A stretch of 23,275 nt of DNA from Litorivivens sp047622145 (lineage in GTDB: Bacteria > Pseudomonadota > Gammaproteobacteria > Pseudomonadales > Spongiibacteraceae). The notes beneath the pieces were generated by a model. The model worked only from the letters and a program-made list of their open reading frames with translations, ran no database searches and had not been told where the DNA came from. Below, in pieces: positions 12,025-19,713 of the stretch; the first letter of the stretch is position 1; each line of letters begins with the position of its first letter. The stretch lies in the NCBI GenBank assembly GCA_047622145.1, contig JBLHMO010000039.1, positions 1 through 23,275 on the forward strand, given 5' to 3'. Position numbers and translations under genes: made by a program.

Positions 12025-12403
12025 CGTTGCTGCTTGGTTTGTTTAACTTGTTGGATTCGTCGATATCGGGCGCAGGTTTTACCACGTCGCTGATGTCGTA
12101 CTCCAGCGATTTCAACTGTTGCTGGGTTTGCCTGAATTCGCCTTCCATCGACTTGAAGCTATCTTTCACGGAGTCGCCGGTTTCTTTCAGATTGGACATG
12201 ATTGACTCGTTGTGAAGTTGACGCTTGATATCGTCGGCGCCAATTTCACGTTCGATTTCATCGCGTATGGCCACAAAGCTGCGGCGTAAGCGCCCCAGCC
12301 ACAGCGATACGGTACGGATGGCCGTTGGCAGCCGCTCTGGTCCAAGCACCAGCAGACCGACGACAAATATCAGAACGAGTTCTGCAAAACCAATATCAAG
12401 CAT
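12017..12403 (-). CDS. tatB: Sec-independent protein translocase subunit TatB
   Basis: A 128-residue protein with one N-terminal membrane helix (MLDIGFAELVLIFVVGLLVL), the GPERLP hinge typical of TatB, an amphipathic helix, and a long hydrophilic C-terminal region with coiled-coil character. With TatC it forms the receptor complex for folded Tat substrates. Separated by 5 bp from tatA and overlapping tatC by 8 bp. The Glu in the N-terminal helix (FAELV) is the conserved TatB position. Confidence 0.95.
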   Translation of the reverse strand: MLDIGFAELVLIFVVGLLVLGPERLPTAIRTVSLWLGRLRRSFVAIRDEIEREIGADDIKRQLHNESIMSNLKETGDSVKDSFKSMEGEFRQTQQQLKSLEYDISDVVKPAPDIDESNKLNKPSSNDE

Positions 12404-12408
12404 TCGGT

Positions 12409-12630
12409 TTAGGCAGACTTGTCCTTGTTTTCGCTATTGATTTGATCTGGCTCCGTTGGCTTGGGAGTTTCATCCGCGTCGACTTTTTCGCTGTTGTCGT
12501 CGGTCATACTTTTTTTGAAGCCTTTGATTGCGCCGCCCAAGTCAGAGCCGATGCCCTTGAGTTTCTTGGTGCCAAACAGCAGCAACACAATAACTAAAAT
12601 AACGACCAGTTCTTTAATGCCAAAACCCAT
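12409..12630 (-). CDS. tatA: Sec-independent protein translocase subunit TatA
   Basis: A 73-residue protein. A short N-terminal membrane helix (GIKELVVILVIVLLL) is followed by the FGTKKL hinge that defines TatA, an amphipathic helix (IGSDLGGAIKGFKKSM) and an acidic/lysine-rich tail. TatA oligomers form the protein-conducting element of the Tat system. GAGG lies about 8 nt before the ATG. First of the tatABC trio, 29 bp after hisE. Confidence 0.95.
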   Translation of the reverse strand: MGFGIKELVVILVIVLLLFGTKKLKGIGSDLGGAIKGFKKSMTDDNSEKVDADETPKPTEPDQINSENKDKSA

Positions 12631-12659
12631 GGTGTATTACCTCATTCGAGTCGTTGAAT

Positions 12660-12995
12660 TTACTGTTCCCGGGAGGCTTTTTCGTCGAGTCCCGACAAGT
12701 CAAAACGTCGCTCCAGTTCGGTGAGCACGTCTTTATAACTTAAGTTCAAGTGCGATAGCATGACAAGACTGTGAAACCATAGATCTGCGGTCTCGCCGAT
12801 TAGCTCTTTTGGGTCGTTGCCTTGTTGGAGGTCCTTGGCGGCCAGCACGGTTTCGATAGCTTCCTCGCCGACCTTTTCAAGGATTTTATTCAGCCCCTTC
12901 GCGTGCAAGCTCGCCACGTAAGATGAGTCCGGGTCGGCGTTTTGCTTGCGTTGCTCTAGCGCGGCAGTGAGCTGTTCCAATACGCGATCGTTCAT
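12660..12995 (-). CDS. hisE: Phosphoribosyl-ATP pyrophosphatase HisE
   Basis: A 111-residue all-alpha NTP-PPase fold protein that hydrolyses phosphoribosyl-ATP to phosphoribosyl-AMP, step 2 of histidine synthesis. Motifs: SYVASLHAKGLNKILEKVGEEAIE, where the EExxE metal ligands sit, and ELIGETADLWFHSLV, with ExxD supplying the second set. It is a stand-alone enzyme rather than a HisIE fusion. It begins 1 bp after the hisI stop, so the two consecutive pathway enzymes are coupled. Confidence 0.96.
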   Translation of the reverse strand: MNDRVLEQLTAALEQRKQNADPDSSYVASLHAKGLNKILEKVGEEAIETVLAAKDLQQGNDPKELIGETADLWFHSLVMLSHLNLSYKDVLTELERRFDLSGLDEKASREQ

Positions 12996-12996
12996 T

Positions 12997-13407
12997 CTAT
13001 TTGGACTCGTAAATATCGTCGGGGTTTTTTAAGACGGCATCGGTCGTCGCCCAATCCGAGTTGTTCAGGGTGCGATAAAAACAACTCTCTCTGCCGGTAT
13101 GGCAGGCGATACCGCCTTTTTGAATGACGCTCAGCAAAACCGTATCGCCGTCGCAGTCTAGCTGTATCTGCTGTATCTGCTGTTCATGGCCGGAGGACTC
13201 TCCCTTTGTCCAGAGTTGGCCGCGCGAGCGCGACCAGTACACGGCCTTGCCGGTTTCGGCGCTTAAGGCGAGGGAGTCACGGTTCATCCAGGCCATCATC
13301 AATACGCGGCCGCTGGCCGCATCTTGTGCGATGGTCGGCACCAAGCCATCGTCATTCCACTTAACGGAGGCTAGCCACTGCGGTGTTGTCTTCTCACGGT
13401 TGTTCAT
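12997..13407 (-). CDS. hisI: Phosphoribosyl-AMP cyclohydrolase HisI
   Basis: A 136-residue zinc/magnesium enzyme that opens the purine ring of phosphoribosyl-AMP, step 3 of histidine synthesis. Motifs: VLMMAWMNRDSL, the AVYWSRSRGQLWTKGESSGH block, LDCDGDT, and the metal-binding GIACHTGRESCFY. The three cysteines and histidine expected for zinc are present. The ATG at 13407 is preferred over a TTG 6 nt upstream. Lies 53 bp after ubiB and 1 bp before hisE. Confidence 0.96.
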   Translation of the reverse strand: MNNREKTTPQWLASVKWNDDGLVPTIAQDAASGRVLMMAWMNRDSLALSAETGKAVYWSRSRGQLWTKGESSGHEQQIQQIQLDCDGDTVLLSVIQKGGIACHTGRESCFYRTLNNSDWATTDAVLKNPDDIYESK

Positions 13408-13460
13408 AATCAACTCTGGTTACTGGCGCCATTATGACATGTGGGGCGAACCCGTTCACA

Positions 13461-15071
13461 CTATCGGAGGCACAGCAAAATCAGCCCAATGCCGCCGAGT
13501 AGCCAAGTGGCGGGTGGTAATTGCAGTCCTGGCTGGGTCGCTAGCAGGGCGGCGGCTATGCTCACTGCGCCAAGCAGCCGCAACCGCTTGTTCTGGCTTT
13601 GCTCCTGAATTAGGCCGCTTAGCTTACGCAGTTCTCTGTCATCGGTGTTGGGGTGCTGCTGATGTCGAGAGTTGTCGAGCAGGATTTCCGGTAATTTTGG
13701 CAGTTGTTCCAGCCAGCCGGGTAGGCGGTGCCCGACCTTTTTCAGCATGCTTTGGGGTGAGTAACGATCACGCAGCCATTGTTCGAGAAAGGGCTTGGCG
13801 GTATCCCAAAGGTTCAATTGAGGGTACAACTGCCGGCCAAGGCCTTCGATATTCAGCAGGGTTTTCTGCAGGAGTACCAGCGACGGCTGTACCTCCATAT
13901 CAAATCGGCGCGCGGTGGAAAACAGGTAAACCAGCAGCTGGCCGAATGAGATTTCAGCGAGCGGCTTTTCGAACACGGGCTCGCAGACGCTGCGCATGGC
14001 CGATTCGAATTCGTGCACGCGGGTTGTGGCGGGCACCCAACCGCATTCGATATGGAGTTCGGCGACTTCGCGATAATTGCGCTGAAAAATGGCGAGTAGA
14101 TTGCGAGCCAAGTAGTACTGATCAAAGTCGCTGAGGCTGCCGATGATGGCGCAGTCAATGGCGATATATTGCGGCGATTGTGGATGTTTGCGTGATACGA
14201 ATATATTGCCCGGATGCATGTCGGCGTGAAAAAAGCTGTCGCGAAATACTTGGGTGAAAAATATTTCGACACCGCGCTCGGCCAGTTTTTTCATGTCGGT
14301 GTGTTGCGCGTTCAGCTGGTCTAGATCGGTAACCGCGATGCCCTCTATACGCTCCATAACAAGTATATTAGGGCGGGTGTAGTCCCAGAAAACTTCTGGT
14401 ACATAGAGCAATTCCGAGTCGGCAAAATTGCGCCGTAGCTGCGAGGTGTTCGCGCCTTCGCGTTTCATATCCAGCTCGTCGAATATTGTCAGCTCATAAT
14501 CTTCTACGACTTCTAACGGCCGCAGGCGATAGCCGTCGGGTACATATTTTTGGATCAGCTTTGCAATCGAATAGAGCAGACGAACGTCTTTTTCAATGGT
14601 GCGACGTATGCCAGGGCGCAGGACCTTGACGACAACATTACGGCCGTCTTTGAGGATTGCGGCGTGCACCTGTGCGACTGAGGCCGAGGCTAGTGCGTCT
14701 TCGTCGAAACTGGCAAAGAGTTCCGATACGGGCTCACCGAGAGCGTCTTCAATAATCTGTCTGGCCAAGTCGTTGGCAAATGGCGGAACCTGATCCTGCA
14801 GTTTTGCGAGTTCCAGCGAGACATCGTCGGGGAGCAAGTCGCGGCGAGTCGACAGCAGCTGCCCGAATTTGATAAACACGGGCCCCAGCGCCTCCAGTGC
14901 CAGTCTGAGGCGCTCGCCACGGCTGCTGTTGGGTACAGAGATTAATCGCCAGGGGCCGATACGCAGAAGCATACTGAGCCAAGCGGGTAGGCGTGAAATG
15001 TCGACTAGCTGATCGAGGCGATAGCGGCTCGCAATGACAATGATTGTGATGAGGCGGCGCAATCCAAACAA
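13461..15071 (-). CDS. ubiB: Ubiquinone biosynthesis accessory kinase-like protein UbiB
   Basis: A 536-residue atypical (ABC1/ADCK/UbiB) kinase-like protein needed for ubiquinone synthesis, probably as an ATPase that helps extract or present lipophilic intermediates. Visible: the family KFGQ motif (about 68-71), Ala-rich nucleotide loop SASVAQVHAA in place of a Gly-rich loop, invariant Lys in NVVVKVLRPG, catalytic HADMHPGN, and the DFG-equivalent IDCAIIGSL (DCG in E. coli UbiB). Two hydrophobic segments at the C-terminus (about 492-510 and 515-535) anchor it in the inner membrane. It starts 5 bp after the ubiJ stop. Confidence 0.95.
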   Translation of the reverse strand: MFGLRRLITIIVIASRYRLDQLVDISRLPAWLSMLLRIGPWRLISVPNSSRGERLRLALEALGPVFIKFGQLLSTRRDLLPDDVSLELAKLQDQVPPFANDLARQIIEDALGEPVSELFASFDEDALASASVAQVHAAILKDGRNVVVKVLRPGIRRTIEKDVRLLYSIAKLIQKYVPDGYRLRPLEVVEDYELTIFDELDMKREGANTSQLRRNFADSELLYVPEVFWDYTRPNILVMERIEGIAVTDLDQLNAQHTDMKKLAERGVEIFFTQVFRDSFFHADMHPGNIFVSRKHPQSPQYIAIDCAIIGSLSDFDQYYLARNLLAIFQRNYREVAELHIECGWVPATTRVHEFESAMRSVCEPVFEKPLAEISFGQLLVYLFSTARRFDMEVQPSLVLLQKTLLNIEGLGRQLYPQLNLWDTAKPFLEQWLRDRYSPQSMLKKVGHRLPGWLEQLPKLPEILLDNSRHQQHPNTDDRELRKLSGLIQEQSQNKRLRLLGAVSIAAALLATQPGLQLPPATWLLGGIGLILLCLR

Positions 15072-15076
15072 GACAG

Positions 15077-15715
15077 TTAGTTCCCGAGCTCAGGTGAAGG
15101 CTTTAGCCGTTGTTGTAATTTTTTCAGGCGAGCCTGTAATTTGTCAGTGTGCAGTGCGAGGGCTTCGACGTCGCGATAAAAGTCTTCTACTTCAATGGGG
15201 TGGGGTGCCCATTGGCTTTCTTCGCGAACAAATTCGCTAGCTTGGCGGCGAAAAGCCGTAAATGCTTTCTTGGCCCATTGATTGCCTTGGCGAATGGTTT
15301 TGCCGAGCTGGTGCGCGGCGACATCGCCCAGTAGCTTGGCTAGGGGCGCCTCCCAGTCGATATCTAGTTCGCTAAGGATGGTGCGCAATTCCAGCACGCG
15401 CGTCGTGTCGCCGTCGACACGCACGTTGCCGTTAATCAGTGCGCTAGCGGGGTCATCAGCGATAGCAATTTTAGCAAACTCGTCCCAACTGCCGCTCAGC
15501 GTGGTTGTTGCCGGAGTCTCGCTGCCGTTTTGCAGAAGCAGTTGTGAGTCGCCGACGATGAGCACTACGCAAACAGCAGGTTGTGTGCAGTCCAGCTTAA
15601 AGCTGTGACCAGTCAGTGTATTGAGTCGTTCTTGCGTGTTGCTGTCGAGCGCCAGCGCCCGGTTGATCAGGCTCTCCAGTACGCCCAGCGCAGCCGTGGG
15701 AAGTGCTGCACTCAT
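15077..15715 (-). CDS. ubiJ: Ubiquinone biosynthesis accessory factor UbiJ
   Basis: A 212-residue protein with an SCP2-type lipid-binding domain in the N-terminal half (from about 15 to 115, with GSWDEFAKIA and GNVRVDGDTTRVLEL) and a helical, coiled-coil C-terminus (VEDFYRDVEALALHTDKL). UbiJ with UbiK organises the soluble Ubi complex and binds hydrophobic ubiquinone precursors. Its ATG overlaps the ubiE stop (ATGA), and ubiB follows immediately, the conserved ubiE-ubiJ-ubiB order. Confidence 0.93.
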   Translation of the reverse strand: MSAALPTAALGVLESLINRALALDSNTQERLNTLTGHSFKLDCTQPAVCVVLIVGDSQLLLQNGSETPATTTLSGSWDEFAKIAIADDPASALINGNVRVDGDTTRVLELRTILSELDIDWEAPLAKLLGDVAAHQLGKTIRQGNQWAKKAFTAFRRQASEFVREESQWAPHPIEVEDFYRDVEALALHTDKLQARLKKLQQRLKPSPELGN

Positions 15716-16461
15716 GCTTTAATGCCGCGGTGCACTGCCACGACGCCGCCGGTCATGTTGTAATAAGTGGCATTACTGAAGCCGGCTGTTTTCATCATGT
15801 CGAGCAGTGTTTCTTGGTCCGGGTGCATCCGAATGCTTTCCGCGAGATAGCGATAGCTTTCCGCGTCTCCCGCGAAGAGTTGACCCATTTTGGGTAGTAC
15901 AGAGAAGGAATACTGGTCATAAATTTTGCCGAGCAGCTCACTCTTGGGTTTGGAAAACTCCAGCACCAGACAGCGGCCGCCGGGTTTGAGTACGCGGAGC
16001 ATCGAGCGCAGCGCAGCGTCCTTGTCGGTAACATTGCGCAGGCCAAAAGCGATCGTAATGCAGTCAAAGTAGTTGTCGGGGAAGGGCAGGCATTCTGCAT
16101 TTGCCTGCACGTATTCAATGTTGGCGACTATGCCCTTGTCGGTAAGCTTTTCGCGCCCAACGTCGAGCATGGAGCTGTTGATGTCGGCCAGAACGACCTT
16201 GCCTTCGGGGCCCACCAGCGCGCTAAATTTTGCTGCGAGGTCACCGGTGCCCCCGGCAATGTCCAATACCTGCTGGCCGCGCCGGACACCGGAAAGCTCA
16301 ATGGTAAAGCGCTTCCAGACCCTGTGAATGCCAGCGGACATCAAGTCGTTCATCAGGTCGTAGCGGGCGGCCACGGAATGAAAAACCCCCGCTACCATGC
16401 CGGCTTTTTGCGAGCGATCGACGGAGCTGAAGCCGAAGTGGGTTTTGTGGTCGTCTGACAT
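15712..16461 (-). CDS. ubiE: Demethylmenaquinone / demethoxyubiquinol C-methyltransferase UbiE
   Basis: A 249-residue class I SAM-dependent methyltransferase performing the C-methylation in ubiquinone (and, where present, menaquinone) synthesis. Motif I VLDIAGGTGD (65-74), acidic ribose-binding residue in VVLADINSSML, and the UbiE signatures YDLMNDLMSAGIHRVWK, ITIAFGLRNVTD and LKPGGRCLVLEFSKP are all visible. First gene of the ubiE-ubiJ-ubiB-hisI-hisE-tatABC run, in which intergenic gaps are 53 bp or less, so the whole set is probably one transcript or tightly overlapping transcripts. Confidence 0.97.
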   Translation of the reverse strand: MSDDHKTHFGFSSVDRSQKAGMVAGVFHSVAARYDLMNDLMSAGIHRVWKRFTIELSGVRRGQQVLDIAGGTGDLAAKFSALVGPEGKVVLADINSSMLDVGREKLTDKGIVANIEYVQANAECLPFPDNYFDCITIAFGLRNVTDKDAALRSMLRVLKPGGRCLVLEFSKPKSELLGKIYDQYSFSVLPKMGQLFAGDAESYRYLAESIRMHPDQETLLDMMKTAGFSNATYYNMTGGVVAVHRGIKA

Positions 16462-16490
16462 GGCGTGTACCAGGGTCTGTCCGGGCCGCT

Positions 16491-16519
16491 ATTGTAGCTG
16501 CGCCGGCGGGCTATGTATA
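16491..16519 (-). promoter_or_regulatory. Candidate sigma70 promoter for ubiE operon
   Basis: On the minus strand, TATACA (16514-16519), a 17-nt spacer and TACAAT (16491-16496) lie 29-58 bp before the ubiE ATG. The spacer includes part of a GC-rich inverted repeat (CCGGC / GCCGG) that could form the end of the upstream transcript. Confidence 0.45.
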
Positions 16520-16532
16520 ACCCGAAGCCGGT

Positions 16533-17216
16533 TCATAGATTGTGTTCTTCCCGCAGCTCACGCAGTTTCTCGCGCCGTTCGTCGAGACTCAGGGGTGTGC
16601 TGCTTTCTTCCGGTAAGGCCGGTACCGAGGGCGCGGCGAGTTCCTCGCCGGCGATGACCTTCTGGCAAATACGCAAATAGTGTTCCTTGAATACCGGAAA
16701 GACATTGCGTTCGGGGTTGCCGGCCATAAAGTGCCAGTCTGCCGCGCGGCCGGCATGGTAGACCGCATCGTGGCTCCAATCATAGTCGGCCTTGGGCGAG
16801 CCGGCGCGACAGGCTTCGAGGTAGGCGCTGTGAGCGTCGGGCAAGCCGAGCGAGGCAAAATCGGGTTTGCTGAGTTCGCGTATCGTGTGCACCGTTGGTA
16901 GGTAGGCGGATTCGCGAATGCTGCGGCGCCCGCCACGGACAATTTCTTCTGCGCTCAAATCAGTCAGGCTGTGCAGCCACAGTTGCTTGGCAATCCGGAC
17001 CTTGTCGCCGGGAAAGGCTTTGTGAAACTGATTGTGGTAGGCAAGTTCCAGCTCGGCGAAGAGCTGATTGATCGCATCGATATGGTGCTCGGTAATTTCT
17101 GGCTCGGGCCCGCTATTTGCCGACGATCCCCGAGGCCCAGCTGCGGTCGGTGAGCTTGCTGAAGAGCTTTTCAGCTTCTGTTTGATGCTTTCCGTTAGCG
17201 TTTTGCTGTCCCGCAT
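16533..17216 (-). CDS. Phage lambda P-like replication protein (candidate DnaB loader)
   Basis: A 227-residue protein related by sight to the replication protein P family: after a low-complexity Ser/Ala/Pro N-terminus (about 1-40), the block INQLFAELELAYHNQFHKAF, then KQLWLHSLTDLSAEEIVRGG, IRESAYLPTVHTIRE and AYLEACRAGSP, a Trp-rich WSHDAVYHAGRAADW, and a charged helical end (RREKLRELREEHNL). Lambda P binds DnaB and loads it at the origin; that role is known for phage P, inferred here. No prophage genes surround it; neighbours are ubiE and radA. The start is at 17216 because GGGAG lies 6 nt upstream and no later start codon is available before the conserved part, which forces a 104-bp out-of-frame overlap with the upstream gene. 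Confidence 0.7.
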   Translation of the reverse strand: MRDSKTLTESIKQKLKSSSASSPTAAGPRGSSANSGPEPEITEHHIDAINQLFAELELAYHNQFHKAFPGDKVRIAKQLWLHSLTDLSAEEIVRGGRRSIRESAYLPTVHTIRELSKPDFASLGLPDAHSAYLEACRAGSPKADYDWSHDAVYHAGRAADWHFMAGNPERNVFPVFKEHYLRICQKVIAGEELAAPSVPALPEESSTPLSLDERREKLRELREEHNL

Positions 17217-18285
17217 AACTGTCTCCCATTCGGTGGCGCTGCGCCCATTGATACTTTATATGCTGTAGAAATTTGCTGTTCCAAGAGCGCTGCAGCTGGC
17301 GGCTGTCCAGCCAGTATAAGCGAAATTCGGGCAATAATTGGCGGGCAAATTCGGCGTCGATATTAGCCATGTGGAGAATATCAAAAACTGCGGCATCCGG
17401 CTGCCAGTTCTCGGGAAGGTGGCGTGGCTCGGTATCGAAGTTAATGGCGTTGGTATAGTGCGCCCACTGCAGGCGGACGTGCTTGATAAACTGGGTGTTC
17501 CATTGCCGGTCTTTGCGGCCATTTTCTCGCCAATACAGGACAAACTCTGGAACAGCGTCCTCGATAAAGCTGCGGTCGATGCCGCTGCGTTCGAGAATGT
17601 CGAGTGCATCGCTACTGGGCTGCCAGTCGGAAGTCACGGGCTGGGTATGTGCCTCCTCGACCTGCTGGTAACGGTGGTCTTTCCAGCGTTTGGCGACATG
17701 CTGGGAGAACGTGCTATTCCAAGAAGAGCGGGCTGCGCCTTTCTCACGCCAGAAAGTGATAAATTCCGGAATCAGGGCTTCAATAAAGTCGGGCTCGACC
17801 TGATGAAACTGGATGAGGTAGGTCCTGCTCTCGCGATCGGGCTGCCAGTCATCGCGTATTGGAGACGCACTGCCATCTCCCGGTCGTGAGAGTGGCGGAC
17901 CTTTTACCTTTTGTTCCGGACTTGCAGGGGCGGCGGCATCGGCTTTTTGCTGTAGGGAAAAGCGGATATTGCGGGCACTGGCATTGAGTGCACTGCCGAG
18001 GGCTAAAACCCCTTGGGATTGAAGTTGACGAAGTGTATTTTCGATTTCGCCCAATTCCCAGAAGGGCAGCAATTGTTGCAGCTGCTGTTTGTCGATAAGC
18101 TGCCAGCTGTTTTCGTTCTTGCCAGTGAGCAGTGTCCATTCGGTGAGCAGCTGATACAGCAGTGCCTCATGCAGTCCGAGTGTGGCTGCTAGCGAGGGCG
18201 ATACGATGAGCGGGCGTTCAATCACGACAGCAGCGGCCTGTAGGTGGGGAATTACTGAATCGCTATTGTAGGGTTTCCCTTCCAT
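17113..18285 (-). CDS. Replication protein with winged-helix-like N-terminus and three DnaT-type domains
   Basis: A 390-residue protein. The N-terminal about 110 residues (ERPLIVSPSLAATLGLHEAL, then QLLPFWELGEIENTLRQL) look like the winged-helix region of phage-type replication proteins. After a flexible Ala/Pro/Ser linker come three tandem repeats at about 146-205, 220-277 and 293-350, each with D/NWQP, a hydrophobic helix, a PEFxxYW/FW core and W-N-x-x-F-x-x-H-(V/I) then W at its end. This is the pattern of the DnaT ssDNA-binding domain; E. coli DnaT has one. The C-terminal tail is acidic/basic mixed. The ATG at 18285 is chosen over an upstream TTG. No clear Shine-Dalgarno is seen. Divergent from radA with 39 bp between start codons. 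A primosomal role is inferred. Confidence 0.75.
   Translation of the reverse strand: MEGKPYNSDSVIPHLQAAAVVIERPLIVSPSLAATLGLHEALLYQLLTEWTLLTGKNENSWQLIDKQQLQQLLPFWELGEIENTLRQLQSQGVLALGSALNASARNIRFSLQQKADAAAPASPEQKVKGPPLSRPGDGSASPIRDDWQPDRESRTYLIQFHQVEPDFIEALIPEFITFWREKGAARSSWNSTFSQHVAKRWKDHRYQQVEEAHTQPVTSDWQPSSDALDILERSGIDRSFIEDAVPEFVLYWRENGRKDRQWNTQFIKHVRLQWAHYTNAINFDTEPRHLPENWQPDAAVFDILHMANIDAEFARQLLPEFRLYWLDSRQLQRSWNSKFLQHIKYQWAQRHRMGDSYAGQQNANGKHQTEAEKLFSKLTDRSWASGIVGK
17223..17227 (-). promoter_or_regulatory. Internal ribosome binding site for the lambda P-like gene
   Basis: GGGAG on the minus strand, 6 nt before the ATG at 17216, inside the coding region of the DnaT-repeat gene. It decides the start of the downstream gene and supports the long overlap as real. 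Confidence 0.65.
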
Positions 18286-18324
18286 TGGGGCCAACAGCGA
18301 TTTTCAAAAGAGGGCTTTTTGTCG

Positions 18325-19689
18325 ATGGCGAAGCAGAAAACAGCGTTTGTCTGTAATGATTGTGGCAGTGAATACAGTCGCTGGCAGGGTCAGTGTCACG
18401 ACTGCGGAGCGTGGAACACGCTGGCGGAATTCAAGCTCGGTCCTGCGGCCGTCGCGGCGCCAGTACAGCAGATTGGCTACGCTGGCGCGGCGGCGGGTGA
18501 AATACAGACCTTGGCCAGTATTGATCTGGCGGAGTTACCACGTATTCACAGTGGCTCCTCCGAGTTTGATCGGGTTTTGGGTGGTGGACTGGTGCCGGGT
18601 TCTGCGGTGCTCATTGGTGGGCACCCCGGTGCGGGCAAAAGCACGCTCCTGCTGCAGACCTTGTGCAAGCTAGCTGAGACGGTTACCGCGCTGTATGTGA
18701 CCGGTGAGGAGTCACTGCAGCAGGTGGCAATGCGGGCGCGGCGGCTAGAGCTGCCTACCGGCAAGCTGCAGCTGTTGTCCGAAACCCGGCTGGAATCCAT
18801 CTGCGCGCAAGCGGCAAAGCAGCGTCCGAAGGTGATTGTTGTTGATTCTATCCAAGTGCTGCATTGCGACCATATCAGCTCGGCGCCAGGCAGCGTTTCG
18901 CAGGTGCGCGAATGCGCGGCGGCGCTTACTCGCTATGCCAAGCAGACCGATACGGTAGTGCTGCTGGTGGGTCACGTGACCAAGGAGGGTTCGCTGGCAG
19001 GACCCAAGGTGCTGGAGCATATGATTGACTGCTCAATCATGCTCGAAGGTAGCAGCGACACGCGATTCAGGACCCTGCGCGCCCAGAAAAATCGTTTCGG
19101 CGCGGTTAACGAATTGGGTGTGTTTGCCATGACCGAGCAGGGTTTGAAAGAAGTGAAAAACCCCTCGGCAATTTTTCTTAATCGGCATGCCAACCCCTCG
19201 TCGGGCAGCGTTGTTATGGTGGTTTGGGAAGGCACTCGCCCCCTGCTGGTGGAAATTCAGGCCTTGGTAGATGGCAGTAGCTTGGGTAACCCCCGTCGGG
19301 TGACGGTTGGTCTGGAGCAGAACCGTTTGGCGATGCTATTGGCAGTCTTGCACCGCCACGGTGGCTTGCAGGTGGGTGATCAAGATGTGTTTGTCAACGT
19401 TGTTGGCGGCGTGAAAGTGCTCGAAACCAGTGCCGATTTGGCGCTGTTATTCGCCATTGTGTCCAGCTTTCGCGACCGGCCGCTGCCCGAGGATCTAGTC
19501 GTTTTTGGTGAAGTGGGGCTTTCCGGTGAGATACGGCCAGTGCCCAGCGGGCAGGAACGCTTGCAGGAGGCGGCCAAGCACGGTTTCCGGCGCGCTATTG
19601 TGCCATCTGCCAATCGCCCGCGACGGCCGATTGACGGCATGACTGTGGTCGCCGTCGACAGTCTTGCGCAGGCAATTGAAGCCATGTAG
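18325..19689 (+). CDS. radA: DNA repair protein RadA (Sms)
   Basis: A 455-residue RecA-like helicase that promotes branch migration and recombination intermediate processing. Order: C4 zinc finger CNDCGSEYSRWQGQCHDCG (10-28), Walker A GGHPGAGKST (98-107), Walker B IVVDSIQ, the RadA-specific KNRFG (255-259), and a C-terminal Lon-protease-like domain (about 280-455; DVFVNVVGGVKVLETSADLA, GEVGLSGEIRPV). The start at 18325 gives MAKQKTAFVC; AGAGGG lies about 11 nt upstream. It is divergent from the DnaT-repeat gene, placing recombination and replication-restart functions side by side, and converges on mrcA with a 24-bp gap. Confidence 0.96.
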   Translation: MAKQKTAFVCNDCGSEYSRWQGQCHDCGAWNTLAEFKLGPAAVAAPVQQIGYAGAAAGEIQTLASIDLAELPRIHSGSSEFDRVLGGGLVPGSAVLIGGHPGAGKSTLLLQTLCKLAETVTALYVTGEESLQQVAMRARRLELPTGKLQLLSETRLESICAQAAKQRPKVIVVDSIQVLHCDHISSAPGSVSQVRECAAALTRYAKQTDTVVLLVGHVTKEGSLAGPKVLEHMIDCSIMLEGSSDTRFRTLRAQKNRFGAVNELGVFAMTEQGLKEVKNPSAIFLNRHANPSSGSVVMVVWEGTRPLLVEIQALVDGSSLGNPRRVTVGLEQNRLAMLLAVLHRHGGLQVGDQDVFVNVVGGVKVLETSADLALLFAIVSSFRDRPLPEDLVVFGEVGLSGEIRPVPSGQERLQEAAKHGFRRAIVPSANRPRRPIDGMTVVAVDSLAQAIEAM

Positions 19690-19713
19690 CCAGCGCCATG
19701 CTCGCCAGCTGGT

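Noticed and set aside
13124..14134. 336-codon forward open frame across hisI and ubiB
   Set aside because: It is antisense to two unmistakable genes, has Arg/Ala-rich composition typical of shadow frames in GC-rich DNA, and shows no recognisable motif or ribosome binding site.
13461..15071. UbiB lacking a DFG motif (has DCA)
   Set aside because: E. coli UbiB also departs from DFG here (DCG as I recall), so this is family variation rather than a defect.
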